A stretch of 64,000 nucleotides of DNA from CAZTDU01 sp050248795. Its GTDB lineage: Bacteria; Pseudomonadota; Gammaproteobacteria; Burkholderiales; SG8-39. The notes under the pieces were generated by a model. It was not told the DNA's origin and searched no databases. It saw only the letters and a program-made list of their open reading frames with translations. Both the position numbers and the translations under genes were made by a program. This document shows positions 7,858 to 17,075 of this stretch, one piece after another. How positions within the stretch are numbered: the first letter of the stretch is position 1; every line of letters begins with the position of its first letter. Location: contig JBFWRS010000013.1 of NCBI GenBank assembly GCA_050248795.1, forward strand, positions 1 to 64,000. The letters are read 5' to 3'.

Positions 7858-7998
7858 TCATGCCGGTGCCGCGACCAGCAGCACCATGCCGGCGAGCAGG
7901 AAGCTCACCGCGAGGCCGATGCCGAGGGCGAGCAGCACCTGCAGCGCGAGGTCGGCGACGAAGGGTTTGGTCTGCGCGTCGTTGTCCATGGCTGCCAT
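7858..7998 (-). CDS. possible small single-helix membrane protein
   Basis: Predicted 46 residues: a short polar N-terminus (MAAMDNDAQTKPFVADLA) followed by one long hydrophobic segment rich in Leu, Val and Ala (about 19-45). The next - strand frame starts with an ATGA overlap at 7861 but runs into the end of the ABC ATPase gene and looks unlike a protein. No family recognised. The gap 7701-8113 between two + strand operons otherwise shows nothing convincing, so this is the best candidate there. Confidence 0.4.
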   Translation of the reverse strand: MAAMDNDAQTKPFVADLALQVLLALGIGLAVSFLLAGMVLLVAAPA

Positions 7999-8113
7999 TG
8001 AAGCGCCATGCCGTGCCGTCCCGGGGCGGCGCTGGTGGCGCTGCCGGGATCAATTCTGGCGATCCGGTGGCAGCGCGGTGCCGCCGCGCGCGATGGCGCT
8101 ATAGTCGGGCGCC

Positions 8114-8803
8114 ATGCCGCGTCGCATCGCCATCGTCGAGGACGATCCCGCCATCCGCGCCAACTACGCCGAGGCGCTGAAGCGCCACGGCTACGAGGTC
8201 AGCGCCTACGCGGCGCGGCGCGAGGCGATGGACGCGTTCCGGTCGCGCCTGCCGGACCTGGCGATCATCGATATCGGGCTGGGCGACGAGGCCGAGGGCG
8301 GCTTCGCGCTGTGCCGCGACCTGCGCGCGCTGTCGGCGCGGCTGCCCATCGTGTTCCTCACCGCGCGCGATTCGGATTTCGACATCGTGTCCGGCCTGCG
8401 CCTGGGCGCGGACGATTACCTCACCAAGGGCGTGAGCCTGCCGCACCTCACCGCGCGCATCGCGGCGCTGTTCCGCCGCGTCGAGGCGCTGGCCGAGGAC
8501 CAGCCGGTGGAGGAACGCATCGTGCGCGGCGCGCTGGAGCTGGACCTGAAGCGCTTCGAGGCGAAGTGGAACGGCGGCCGCATCGAGTTGACGCTGACCG
8601 AATTCTGGATCGTGCATTCGCTCGCGCGCCACCCCGGGCACGTGAAGACGCGCGAGCAGCTGATGCGCGACGCCGAGCTGGTGGTGGACGACGCGACCAT
8701 CACCTCGCACGTGAAGCGCCTGCGCGCCAAGTTCCTCGCCGCCGATCCCGCTTTCGACGCCCTCGAAACCGCGTACGGGCTCGGCTACCGCTGGAGGGCA
8801 TAG
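8114..8803 (+). CDS. response regulator, dedicated-sortase-system (PdsR) type
   Basis: An OmpR-type regulator of 229 residues. The receiver domain (1-120) has E9/D10/D11, the phosphoacceptor D53 (LAIIDIG), a Thr in FLTARD and a Lys in YLTKG. The C-terminal winged helix (about 135-229) has TLTEFWIVHSLARHPGHVKT and ends YGLGYRWRA. The wording of both domains and the paired kinase resemble the proteobacterial dedicated sortase system regulators, but no sortase or LPXTG-like target is seen in this window. It precedes the kinase gene by 4 bases. Regulon unknown. Confidence 0.8.
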   Translation: MPRRIAIVEDDPAIRANYAEALKRHGYEVSAYAARREAMDAFRSRLPDLAIIDIGLGDEAEGGFALCRDLRALSARLPIVFLTARDSDFDIVSGLRLGADDYLTKGVSLPHLTARIAALFRRVEALAEDQPVEERIVRGALELDLKRFEAKWNGGRIELTLTEFWIVHSLARHPGHVKTREQLMRDAELVVDDATITSHVKRLRAKFLAADPAFDALETAYGLGYRWRA

Positions 8804-8807
8804 GGCG

Positions 8808-10421
8808 GTGCGTCGCCTGTCGCTGCGCGCGAAGCTCGCGCTGGTCGCGCTCGTGCTGCTGGTGCTGCCGGTCGCCGGCTACCTGCACGTCAGGGAAATG
8901 GAGCGCTTCCTGGTCGAGGCGCAGGAAGCGACGCTGGGCGCCACCGCGCGCGCGATCGCCACCGCGCTGCACGACCGGCCGCAACTGCTCGCCTACCGCC
9001 CGGTGGACGAATCCGCGCTGCGGCGCGAGGCCGAGGAGGAACTGCGCCGGCTCGCCGGCGGCGCCGAGTCCGATGCGGCGCCGGTGATTGCGCGCGAAGC
9101 ACCTCCGCCGACGCAGGCGCGCGATGGCGGCAGCGACGAGATCGCCGCCATCCTGAAGGGCCTTGAGCGCACCAGTTCGCGCATCTGGGTGGTGAGCCGC
9201 GACTATCGCGTGCTGGCGCTCGCCGGCTCGCTGAAACGCGCCGACGCCGAGCCGCCCGGCCCGATGCAGCGCGCGCTGGCGTGGCTGATTTCGCCGCCGA
9301 CCGAGGAGTTCGACGACCCGATCGCCGCCGAGGCCTTCGCCGCCGGGCGCGGCGTGGTCGCCGCGCTGCAGGGCGCCGGCAGCACGCGCACGCGCCTGAC
9401 CCAGGACGGCCGCGCGGTGGTGATGGCGGCGTCGTACCCGATCTGGGTGGGCGACGAGGTGCATGGCGCGGTGGTGGTCGAGGAGACCACCAACCTCATC
9501 GCGTCGCTGCGCAGCCGCGCGCTGGAGCGCCTCGCGGTGGTGACGCTCGGCGCGTTCGTGCTGGTGGCCGCGGTGCTGCTGTGGTTCGCCAGCCGCATCT
9601 CGAACCGCATCCGGCGGCTGCGCGACGAGGCGGAGGCGGCGACAGACGCGCGCGGGCGCGTCACGCGCCTCATCACCGCGTCGGACGCCGGCGACGAGAT
9701 CGGCGATTTGTCGCGCAGCTTCACCAGGGTGCTCACGCGGCTGGGACGCTACAACGCCTACCTCGAAGGCATGGCGGGCAGGCTGTCGCACGAGCTGCGC
9801 ACGCCGATCGCGGTGGTGCGTTCATCGCTGGAGAACCTGCACGCGGCGGCGAGCGAAGCCGAGGCGCGCACCTACGCGGCGCGCGCCGAAGAGGGCCTCG
9901 CGCGCCTGTCGACCATCCTCTCGCGCATGAGCGAGGCCAGCCGGCTGGAGCAGGGACTGTCCAGTGCGGCGCGCGAACGCTACGACGCGGTGCCGGTGCT
10001 GAGGGGCTGCATCGAGGGCTATCGCGGCGCCTACCCGCAGGCGGCGTTCGCGCTGGTCGTGCCGGACGCGCCGGTGATGCTCGAAGGCAACGCCGACCTG
10101 CTGGCGCAATTGCTGGACAAGCTGATCGAGAATGCGGTGGACTTCCACGCACCGGGCAGCGCGATCCGCGTGCTGCTGGACGCCGCCGGCACGCTGCGCG
10201 TGGAGAACGAGGGGCCGGCGCTGCCCGAGGGCATACGTGAGTCGCTGTTCGAGTCCATGGTGTCGCAGCGCGCCGAGCGCTCTGGCGCAGCGCCGCACCT
10301 GGGGCTGGGCCTGTACGTCGCGCGCCTGATCGCGGAGTTCCACGGCGGCGGCCTGCGCGCGGAGAACCTGGCCGACGCACGCGGCGTGGCGTTCGAGGCG
10401 ACGCTGGGGCGGCCCGTATAA
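8808..10421 (+). CDS. sensor histidine kinase, dedicated-sortase-system type
   Basis: A membrane kinase of 537 residues: helix at about 6-22, a periplasmic sensor (about 25-240, with SSRIWVVSRDYRVLALAGSL and a YPIWV region), a second helix (about 245-262), HAMP (about 263-315), the phosphoacceptor box RLSHELRTPIAVVRSS with H328, then an HATPase domain with N (IENAVDF) and a G-rich LGLGLYVA box. It starts with GTG 4 bases after the regulator gene, so they form a two-component pair. The long periplasmic part is characteristic of the marine-sortase kinase family. The signal sensed is unknown. Confidence 0.8.
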   Translation: MRRLSLRAKLALVALVLLVLPVAGYLHVREMERFLVEAQEATLGATARAIATALHDRPQLLAYRPVDESALRREAEEELRRLAGGAESDAAPVIAREAPPPTQARDGGSDEIAAILKGLERTSSRIWVVSRDYRVLALAGSLKRADAEPPGPMQRALAWLISPPTEEFDDPIAAEAFAAGRGVVAALQGAGSTRTRLTQDGRAVVMAASYPIWVGDEVHGAVVVEETTNLIASLRSRALERLAVVTLGAFVLVAAVLLWFASRISNRIRRLRDEAEAATDARGRVTRLITASDAGDEIGDLSRSFTRVLTRLGRYNAYLEGMAGRLSHELRTPIAVVRSSLENLHAAASEAEARTYAARAEEGLARLSTILSRMSEASRLEQGLSSAARERYDAVPVLRGCIEGYRGAYPQAAFALVVPDAPVMLEGNADLLAQLLDKLIENAVDFHAPGSAIRVLLDAAGTLRVENEGPALPEGIRESLFESMVSQRAERSGAAPHLGLGLYVARLIAEFHGGGLRAENLADARGVAFEATLGRPV

Positions 10422-10428
10422 TCCGCGC

Positions 10429-11895
10429 TTGTCCTCGTACGACCTGTTGATCATCGGCGGCGGCGTGAACGGCGCCGGGATCGCCCGCGACGCCGCCGGC
10501 CGCGGCCTTTCGGTCATCCTCGCCGAGAAGGATGACCTCGCCAGCGCAACTTCGTCGTGGTCTTCCAAGCTGATCCACGGCGGCCTGCGTTACCTGGAAC
10601 AGTACGAGTTCCGCCTGGTGGCCGAGGCGCTGGCCGAGCGCGAGGTGCTGCTGGCGACCGCGCGGCACCTGGTCTGGCCGGCGCGCTTCGTCATGCCGCA
10701 CGTACCCGAGTTGCGCCCGCGCTGGATGATTCGCGCCGGGCTTTTCCTCTACGACCACCTGGCGCGGCGCACCTCGCTGCCCGGCTCGGGCGCGGTGCGC
10801 CTGGACGCGCCACCGTACAACGCGGGGCTGAACGCAGGCTGCACGCACGGCTTCGTGTACTCGGACTGCCGTGTGGACGACGCGCGGCTGGTGGTGGCGA
10901 ACGCCATCGCCGCGCGCGAACTGGGCGCCGAGATCCTGACCCGCACCGAATGCGTGAGCGCGGCGCGCGAGGCAGGCGGCTGGCGCGCGCTGCTGCGAGG
11001 CGCCGGCGGCGAGCGCGAGGTGCGCGCGAAGGCGGTCGTCAATGCCGCCGGGCCGTGGGTGAAGCGCGTGCTGAACCAGCGGCTCGGTCAGCCTTCGCGC
11101 GACTCGGTGCGGCTGGTGAAGGGCAGCCACATCGTGGTGCCGCGGCTCTACGAGGGCGAGCACGCGTTCATCCTGCAGAACGACGACCGGCGCGTGGTGT
11201 TCATGATTCCCTACGAGGGCGCGTACACGCTGGTCGGCACCACCGACATCCCGCAACCGGAGGACACGCCGCCGTCGGCGAGCGACGAGGAAGTCGAATA
11301 CCTGTGCCGCGCGGTGAACCGCTACCTGGCGAAGCCGGTCGCTGCCGTGGACGTGGTGTGGCGCTATGCCGGCGTGCGGCCGTTGTACGACGACGGCAGC
11401 GACGATCCGTCCGCGATCACCCGCGACTACACGCTGCGGGTGGACGACGAGGCGCGCCAGGCGCCGGTGCTGTCGGTGTTCGGCGGCAAGATCACCACCT
11501 TCCGCAGGCTGGCCGAGCATGCGATGGAGAAGCTCGCGCCGTTTTTTCCCGGGTTGAAGCCGGCGTGGACCGCGCGCGCCTGCCTGCCGGGCAGCGACTT
11601 CGGCGACGCCGGCCGCAGCCGCGCGCGCGACGCCTTTTTCGCGCGATTCCCTGCGATCGAACGCGAGACGTTGCGCGGGATTTTCCGTCGCCACGGCGCG
11701 TGCGCCGAAGAGGTGGTGGGCGACGGCGACCTGGGCGAGCACTACGGCGCCGGGCTGCACGAACGCGAGCTGCGTTACCTCGCCGCGCGCGAGTGGGCGC
11801 TGAGCGCGGAGGACGTGCTGTGGCGGCGCACCAAGTGCGGGCTGCACATGAACGCGGCCCAGCGCGAGCGCGTCGCGCGGGCGCTGGGCGCATGA
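10429..11895 (+). CDS. glpD: aerobic glycerol-3-phosphate dehydrogenase
   Basis: A flavoprotein of 488 residues oxidising sn-glycerol-3-phosphate to dihydroxyacetone phosphate and passing electrons to quinone. FAD is bound by the N-terminal IIGGGVNGAGIARDAAGRG. Family signatures follow: SSKLIHGGLRYLEQYEFRLV, VNAAGPW, and GGKITTFRRLAEHAME near the C-terminus. The start is a TTG at 10429; the gene lies 7 bases after the kinase and overlaps the next gene by four bases (ATGA). No glpF or glpK is nearby, so glycerophosphodiester or lipid-derived G3P could be the source. Confidence 0.92.
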   Translation: MSSYDLLIIGGGVNGAGIARDAAGRGLSVILAEKDDLASATSSWSSKLIHGGLRYLEQYEFRLVAEALAEREVLLATARHLVWPARFVMPHVPELRPRWMIRAGLFLYDHLARRTSLPGSGAVRLDAPPYNAGLNAGCTHGFVYSDCRVDDARLVVANAIAARELGAEILTRTECVSAAREAGGWRALLRGAGGEREVRAKAVVNAAGPWVKRVLNQRLGQPSRDSVRLVKGSHIVVPRLYEGEHAFILQNDDRRVVFMIPYEGAYTLVGTTDIPQPEDTPPSASDEEVEYLCRAVNRYLAKPVAAVDVVWRYAGVRPLYDDGSDDPSAITRDYTLRVDDEARQAPVLSVFGGKITTFRRLAEHAMEKLAPFFPGLKPAWTARACLPGSDFGDAGRSRARDAFFARFPAIERETLRGIFRRHGACAEEVVGDGDLGEHYGAGLHERELRYLAAREWALSAEDVLWRRTKCGLHMNAAQRERVARALGA

Positions 11896-12671
11896 AGCCG
11901 CTGGCGGAACTGCCTGCGCGCCGCCCGCGCGGCGTCCTCTTCGACATAGACGACACGCTGACCACCGACGGCCACCTGACCGCGGAAGCCTACGCGGCGA
12001 TGGAGCGCATGAAGCACGCCGGCATGCTGGTGGTGCCGATCACCGGCCGGCCCGGCGGCTGGTGCGACCACATCGCGCGCATGTGGCCGGTGGACGCGGT
12101 GGTGGGCGAGAACGGCGCGTTCTACTTCTGGCGCGACCGCGACAGGCTGGGCAAGCGCTACGTGGACGACGCGCCGGTGCGCGCAGGCAACCGCGCGCGC
12201 CTGCAGGCGATCGCCGAGCGGATACTCGCCGAGGTACCTGGCTGCGCGCTCGCTTCGGACCAGGCCTACCGCGACAACGACCTGGCGATCGATTTCTGCG
12301 AGGACGTGCCGCCGCTGCCGCTGGAAGCCGCCGAGCGCATCGCCGCGCTGATGCGCGCGCAGGGGCTCACCGCGAAGATCAGCTCGATACACGTCAACGG
12401 CTGGTTCGGCAGCTACGACAAGCTCGCCATGACGCGGCTGCTGATGCGCGAGCGCTACGGCCTCGATCTGGACGCAGCCAACCGCGATTTCGTCTTTGCC
12501 GGCGATTCGCCGAACGACGCGCCGATGTTCGCGTTCTTCGAGTTCTCCGTCGGCGTGGCGAACGTGGCGCGCTTCAGCGGCCGGCTGGACGCCGAGCCGA
12601 AGTACCTGACCCGCGCGGCCGCGGGCGCTGGCTTTGCCGAGCTGGCGTCCCATTTGCTCGGACGCACGTAA
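11892..12671 (+). CDS. HAD-superfamily (subclass IIB) phosphatase
   Basis: Predicted 259-residue cytosolic hydrolase. Motif I is FDIDDTLTT with nucleophile D18 and D20; motif II is PITGRPGGW; a cap domain of the IIB type follows; motif IV is FAGDSPNDAPMF. The cap and size suggest a sugar-phosphate phosphatase similar to sucrose- or trehalose-phosphatases and mannosyl-3-phosphoglycerate phosphatase. The ATGA overlap with glpD suggests a role connected with phosphorylated glycerol or sugars, but the substrate cannot be read from sequence. It is also coupled (TAATG) to the next gene. Confidence 0.8.
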   Translation: MKPLAELPARRPRGVLFDIDDTLTTDGHLTAEAYAAMERMKHAGMLVVPITGRPGGWCDHIARMWPVDAVVGENGAFYFWRDRDRLGKRYVDDAPVRAGNRARLQAIAERILAEVPGCALASDQAYRDNDLAIDFCEDVPPLPLEAAERIAALMRAQGLTAKISSIHVNGWFGSYDKLAMTRLLMRERYGLDLDAANRDFVFAGDSPNDAPMFAFFEFSVGVANVARFSGRLDAEPKYLTRAAAGAGFAELASHLLGRT

Positions 12672-13465
12672 TGGACTGGTGGTTCGCCTACCTGGCGATC
12701 GGCGTCCTGGTCGGCTTCCTCGCCGGCCTGCTCGGCATCGGCGGTGGCATGTCGGTGGTGCCGCTGCTGGTGTTCGTCTTCACCGCGAAGGCGTTTCCCT
12801 CCGAGCACATCGTGCACATGGCGCTGGCAACCTCGATGGCGACCATCCCGTTCACCTCGGCCGCCAGCGTGCGTGCGCACCACAGGCTTGGCGGCGTCGA
12901 CTGGTCCATCGTGCGCAGCATGCTGCCGGGGCTTGCGGCGGGCGCGGTGCTGGGCGCGCTGACGGCCGGCGTGGTGCCGGGGCGTCCGCTGGCGATCTTC
13001 TTCACCGCGTTCATCCTCTACACCGGCATCAACATGTTCCGCAGCGTGAAGCCGAAGCCCGCGCGCAGGCTGCCGGGGCGCGGCGGGCTCGCGCTGGTGG
13101 GTGCGGGCATCGCCTTTCTTGCCAGCTTCCTCGCCGCCGGCGCGGCGTTCCTCAGCGTGCCCTTCATGACCTGGTGCAACGTGCCGATGCGCCGCGCCAT
13201 CGGCACCGCGGCGGCGATCGGCTTTCCGCTTTCGCTGGCGTCGTCGCTCGGTTTCATCTACGCCGGCTACGGCCTGCCGGGCCTGCCGCAGGCGAGCCTG
13301 GGCTATGTCTACCTGCCGGCGCTGGCGCTGGTCGTCGCCACCAGCGTGCCGGTCGCGCCGCTGGGCGCGAGGCTGTCGCAGCGCGTGCCGGTGGCGCAGT
13401 TGCGCCGCGCGTTCGGCGTCATCATGCTGCTGCTCGCCGCGGCGATGCTGGCGCGCATCTGGTAA
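12671..13465 (+). CDS. TauE/SafE-family sulfite/anion exporter
   Basis: An inner-membrane protein of 264 residues with about eight hydrophobic helices and the family signature GFLAGLLGIGGGMSVVPLLV at the N-terminus, repeated weakly as a second half near 145-180 (FLAAGAAFLSVPFMTW). The family exports sulfite, sulfoacetate or related organic anions. The start codon shares one base with the stop of the HAD gene (TAATG), so the three genes from glpD are likely one operon. Substrate unknown. Confidence 0.85.
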   Translation: MDWWFAYLAIGVLVGFLAGLLGIGGGMSVVPLLVFVFTAKAFPSEHIVHMALATSMATIPFTSAASVRAHHRLGGVDWSIVRSMLPGLAAGAVLGALTAGVVPGRPLAIFFTAFILYTGINMFRSVKPKPARRLPGRGGLALVGAGIAFLASFLAAGAAFLSVPFMTWCNVPMRRAIGTAAAIGFPLSLASSLGFIYAGYGLPGLPQASLGYVYLPALALVVATSVPVAPLGARLSQRVPVAQLRRAFGVIMLLLAAAMLARIW

Positions 13466-13493
13466 CTTTGGGCACCCGTCAAGCCTCGCGCGC

Positions 13494-14777
13494 ATGAAAG
13501 CCGGATTCCTCGGAAAGTTCTTCCGCTCGCCGGAAAGCGCACTTGCGCTGGACGCCGAAGCGCTCATGACTGCGCGCGGCGAGGCCTCGGGCGTGGCGCG
13601 CGCAAGAGAGCTCCTGTCGACCTACGCCGCGCTTCCGACCGAGCGTCGCATCAACTTCCTCAGGCACCTTGCCGAGAAGTTCCCTGCGGACCCGAAGCGC
13701 ATCGAGCGCGCCATCGCCGCCTACCTGTCCGCGCCCGGGCCGCAGACCGCGCTCGGGCTGCACAAGGCAGCGGAGCCGCGGCGCCAGGAGCTGCTGCGGC
13801 GGCTGAACCTCGCGCCTGGCGGCACCGCGAGCCTGGTGCGCATGCGCGAGGACCTGCTGCGCCACCTGGCGGCACATCCGGAGCTCGGCCCGCTGGACGC
13901 GGATTTCGCGCACCTGTTCGCGTCCTGGTTCAACCGCGGCTTCCTCGTACTGCGGCGCATCGACTGGTCGACGCCGGCCGCGGTGCTGGAGAAGGTGATC
14001 CGCTATGAGGCGGTGCACGAGATCAACGGCTGGCCGGACCTGCGCCGGCGGCTCGACCCGGGCGACCGCAGGTGCTTCGCGTTCTTCCATCCCGCGCTCG
14101 CCGACGAGCCGCTGATCTTCGTCGAGGTGGCGCTCACGCGCAGCGTGCCGCAAGCCATTGCGCCGCTGCTGGCAGAAGCGCGCGAGGAGGTGGACGCGCA
14201 TCGCGCGAGCGTCGCGGTGTTCTACTCGATTTCGAACTGCCAGGACGGCCTGAGGGGGATTTCCTTCGGCAGCTTCCTCATCAAGCAGGTCGCGGAGGAC
14301 CTGAAGCGCGACCTGCCGCAACTGAAGACCTTCGTCACGCTGTCGCCGGTGCCGGGCTTCGTGCGCTGGCTGCAGAAGGAGCGCGAAGCAAAGGCGTCGC
14401 CTTTCGTCGCCGCGAAGGACAGGCCGGCGCTGAGGCTGATGGACGAGCCCGGCTGGCACGCCGACGCCGATGCGCAGCGGCGGCTGCGGCCGGTGCTGTC
14501 GGAGGCGATCGCGCGCTACTTCCTGGAAGCGAAGAACGCCGCGGGCAAGCCGGTGGACCCGGTGGCGCGCTTTCATCTCGGCAACGGCGCGCGGCTCGAG
14601 CGCATCAACTGGATGGGCGACGCCTCCGACAGGGGGCTCGTCGAGGGCGCGGGCTTCATGGTGAACTACGTCTACGACCTCGGCAGCATAGAGCGCAACC
14701 ACGAAGCGTTCGAGAACGACGGCGAGGTGGTGGCTGCTGGCCGCGTGAACCTGATGCGCAGGCGCAGGGCGGGATAG
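13494..14777 (+). CDS. malonyl-CoA decarboxylase
   Basis: This 427-residue enzyme converts malonyl-CoA to acetyl-CoA and CO2. It has the helical N-terminal domain (about 1-150) and the GNAT-like C-terminal catalytic domain, with YSISNCQDGLRGISFGSFLI, KTFVTLSPVPGFVRWL and the conserved HLGNGARLERINWMGDAS, in which the His and neighbours act in catalysis. VNYVYDLGSIERNHEAF completes the family ending. The following family III CoA-transferase gene, 47 bases on, could activate malonate or move CoA between acids. Confidence 0.92.
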   Translation: MKAGFLGKFFRSPESALALDAEALMTARGEASGVARARELLSTYAALPTERRINFLRHLAEKFPADPKRIERAIAAYLSAPGPQTALGLHKAAEPRRQELLRRLNLAPGGTASLVRMREDLLRHLAAHPELGPLDADFAHLFASWFNRGFLVLRRIDWSTPAAVLEKVIRYEAVHEINGWPDLRRRLDPGDRRCFAFFHPALADEPLIFVEVALTRSVPQAIAPLLAEAREEVDAHRASVAVFYSISNCQDGLRGISFGSFLIKQVAEDLKRDLPQLKTFVTLSPVPGFVRWLQKEREAKASPFVAAKDRPALRLMDEPGWHADADAQRRLRPVLSEAIARYFLEAKNAAGKPVDPVARFHLGNGARLERINWMGDASDRGLVEGAGFMVNYVYDLGSIERNHEAFENDGEVVAAGRVNLMRRRRAG

Positions 14778-14824
14778 CGGCACCCGGTGTAAATTCGCCG
14801 CTCAGCAACGCAAGGAACATTTCC

Positions 14825-16048
14825 ATGGCTGGTCCGCTGTCGCATATCCGCGTGCTCGACCTTTCCCGCGTGCTCGCCGGCCCGTGGGCGGGGCAAAACC
14901 TGGCAGATCTTGGCGCCGAGGTGATCAAGGTGGAACGGCCGGGGGTCGGCGACGATTCGCGCGCCTTCGGCCCGCCCTGGGTCAGGGACCGCGATGGCCG
15001 CGAGACGAAGGACTCCGCCTACTTCACGTCGGCCAACCGCGGCAAGAAATCGCTCACGCTGAACATCGCGAAGCCCGAGGGCCAGGCGGTGGTGCGGGAA
15101 CTGGCGAAAGTGAGCGACGTGCTGATCGAGAACTACAAGTTCGGCGACCTCGCGCGCTACGGGCTCGGCTATGAAGACCTGAAAGCACTGAACCCGCGGC
15201 TCATCTACTGCTCGGTCACCGGCTTCGGCCAGACTGGCCCGTACCGCGAGCACCCGGGTTACGACTTCATGATCCAGGGCATGGGCGGCATGATGAGCGT
15301 GACCGGGGAGCCCGACAGTGCCCCGGGCGGCGGGCCGCAGCGCGCCGGCGTGCCGGTCGCCGACATCATCACCGGCATGTACGCGTCGATCGCCATCTGC
15401 GCGGCGATCGCGCATCGCGCCGAGACCGGCATCGGCCAGCACCTGGACCTGGCGCTGCTCGATTCGCAGATTGCGCTGCTCGCCTACCAGAACACCAACT
15501 ACTTCGCCACTGGCAAGCCGCCGGGGCGCATCGGCAACCTGCACCCGAACATCGTCCCTTACCAGCCATTCCGCACCGCCGACGGCGACGTCATCCTCGC
15601 CTGCGGCAACGACAACCTGTACCGCAAGTTCTGCGACGCGGCGGGGTGCCCGGAGCTGGCGGGCGACGCGCGCTTCGCCAGCAACGGCAAGCGCGTCGAG
15701 AACCGCGCCGAGCTGACCCGGCTGCTGCAGGACATTTTCGCCAAACGCAGCACGCGCGAATGGGTAGCGCTGCTGGAAGCGGCGGGCGTGCCGAACGGGC
15801 CGATCAACAATGTGGCGCAGGTGTTCGAGGAACCGCAGGTGAAGGCGCGCGGCATCCGCATCGACCTCGATCATCCCGTGGCCGGCAGGTTGCCCACGGT
15901 GGCGAGCCCGATGCGCTTTTCCGGCACGCCGCTGGAACACCGCGTGGCGCCGCCGGTGCTGGGCCAGCACACGCAGGAGATCCTCGGCGGGCTGCTGAAA
16001 ATGAGCGAGGCGCAGATCGACGCGCTGCGCGCGGCGGGCGCGATCTAG
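14825..16048 (+). CDS. CaiB/BaiF family III CoA-transferase
   Basis: A 407-residue CoA-transferase. Typical segments: IRVLDLSRVLAGPWAGQNLA, GAEVIKVERPGVGD, TLNIAKPEGQAVV, YCSVTGFGQTGPY, and the catalytic Asp in LDLALLDSQIALLAYQ, followed by a C-terminal part with PNGPINNVAQVFEEPQVKAR. These enzymes transfer CoA between carboxylic acids through an aspartyl-CoA anhydride. The donor and acceptor are not predictable; context suggests malonyl-, succinyl- or a related dicarboxylyl-CoA, given the neighbouring malonyl-CoA decarboxylase. It is the last + strand gene before a convergent block. Confidence 0.88.
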   Translation: MAGPLSHIRVLDLSRVLAGPWAGQNLADLGAEVIKVERPGVGDDSRAFGPPWVRDRDGRETKDSAYFTSANRGKKSLTLNIAKPEGQAVVRELAKVSDVLIENYKFGDLARYGLGYEDLKALNPRLIYCSVTGFGQTGPYREHPGYDFMIQGMGGMMSVTGEPDSAPGGGPQRAGVPVADIITGMYASIAICAAIAHRAETGIGQHLDLALLDSQIALLAYQNTNYFATGKPPGRIGNLHPNIVPYQPFRTADGDVILACGNDNLYRKFCDAAGCPELAGDARFASNGKRVENRAELTRLLQDIFAKRSTREWVALLEAAGVPNGPINNVAQVFEEPQVKARGIRIDLDHPVAGRLPTVASPMRFSGTPLEHRVAPPVLGQHTQEILGGLLKMSEAQIDALRAAGAI

Positions 16049-16057
16049 CCGGGGCAT

Positions 16058-16381
16058 CTAGCCGGCCAGCTTCAGCAGCCACACCGCGGCCGCGCCAGCG
16101 AGCACGCCGGCGAAGAGGTTGCGCCGCGTCAGCCAGAAGTAGGCGCCCAGCGCCGCGGCGCTGCCGAGCGCACGCTCCAGCAGCGTGGTTTCGGCCAGCG
16201 CGCCGGTGGGCAGCACCAGGATGCGCGCCACCAGGCCGGCGATCATGGCGTAGGCGACGCAGGAGATCCATGTGAACACCTCGCTGTCGGCGTCCACGCC
16301 GCCGGACAGCAGCGCGCCCAGCCCGCGCCAGGCGTAGGTGGCGATGGCGCACAGCGCAAGCAGCAGCCACAGCTCAGCCAC
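16058..16381 (-). CDS. azlD: AzlD-type branched-chain amino acid export subunit
   Basis: A protein of 107 residues with four hydrophobic segments, typical of AzlD, the small partner of AzlC in BrnFE-like amino acid exporters. WISCVAYAMIAGLVARILVL is a family-like core. It overlaps azlC by 8 bases and ends just after the convergent CoA-transferase gene. Together AzlCD would export branched-chain amino acids or analogues. Confidence 0.85.
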   Translation of the reverse strand: MAELWLLLALCAIATYAWRGLGALLSGGVDADSEVFTWISCVAYAMIAGLVARILVLPTGALAETTLLERALGSAAALGAYFWLTRRNLFAGVLAGAAAVWLLKLAG

Positions 16382-17075
16382 GTCGCCTGCCTCCGCGCAG
16401 GATCAGGTACGCAAGCGTGCCGCCGGCGAATCCGCCCACCAGCACGCTCCAGCCCGGCGTGGCGAGGTAGGCAAGCGGCCCGGCCAGCGCGCCGCAGGCA
16501 AGCGCGAGCGCCGCCGCGCGGTCGCGGATGCCGCCGACCAGGATCAGCAGGTAGTACATCGGTGCCATGAACACCAGGCCGGCCTTGGCGAGCGGCGTCA
16601 GCAGGTCGGCGACCAGGTAGCCCGCAGCGCTGGCGGCGGCGCTGGCCGCCATGCACACGAGCGCGAAGCCGCAGAACCACGCCAGGCGCTCGGCGCGTGC
16701 GATCTGCGGGAAACGCGCCATGGCCATCGTCCAGCCGGTGAGCGCGAGCAGCTGCGCCGCGGCGTAATAGCGCCAGCCGCGGTGGCGCGCGTCGCGCATC
16801 AGCGGCATCAGCACCAGCGTCATCGGCAAAAAGCGCGCCGAAGACAGCGCCACGGTGAGCACGATGGCGAAGAGCGGGGCGCCGAGCGTATTCATCTCGA
16901 CCATGATCAGTTGCCCCGGCAGCGCCCAGATGGCGAGCGTGGAGGCGACTACCAGCGGCAGCGGCAGCGCGTGCCCGGCGGCGAAGGCGCCGAATCCCAG
17001 GTAACCCGCGGCGAGCACGGCGGCGGGAACGCCCGCGGCTTCGCGCGCGCCCCGCGCCAGCGCCGCGCGGCTCAA
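16374..17075 (-). CDS. azlC: AzlC family amino acid exporter subunit
   Basis: This inner-membrane protein of 233 residues has about six helices and AzlC features near the N-terminus (AAVLAAGYLGFGAFAAGHAL) and in the ALPGQLIMVEMNTLGAPLF and SSARFLPMTLVLMPLMR segments. The TTG at 17075 (LSRAALARG) is the likely start; its bases overlap the TGA of the upstream permease gene, implying coupled translation. Coupling of an exporter to an oligopeptide importer suggests disposal of excess amino acids released from imported peptides, which is an inference. Confidence 0.8.
   Translation of the reverse strand: MSRAALARGAREAAGVPAAVLAAGYLGFGAFAAGHALPLPLVVASTLAIWALPGQLIMVEMNTLGAPLFAIVLTVALSSARFLPMTLVLMPLMRDARHRGWRYYAAAQLLALTGWTMAMARFPQIARAERLAWFCGFALVCMAASAAASAAGYLVADLLTPLAKAGLVFMAPMYYLLILVGGIRDRAAALALACGALAGPLAYLATPGWSVLVGGFAGGTLAYLILRGGRRRG

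Noticed and set aside
7622..7861. Minus-strand frame of 79 codons starting with an ATGA overlap after the small membrane protein
   Set aside because: It overlaps the end of the ABC ATPase gene, has low-complexity composition and no recognisable family; not supported as a gene.
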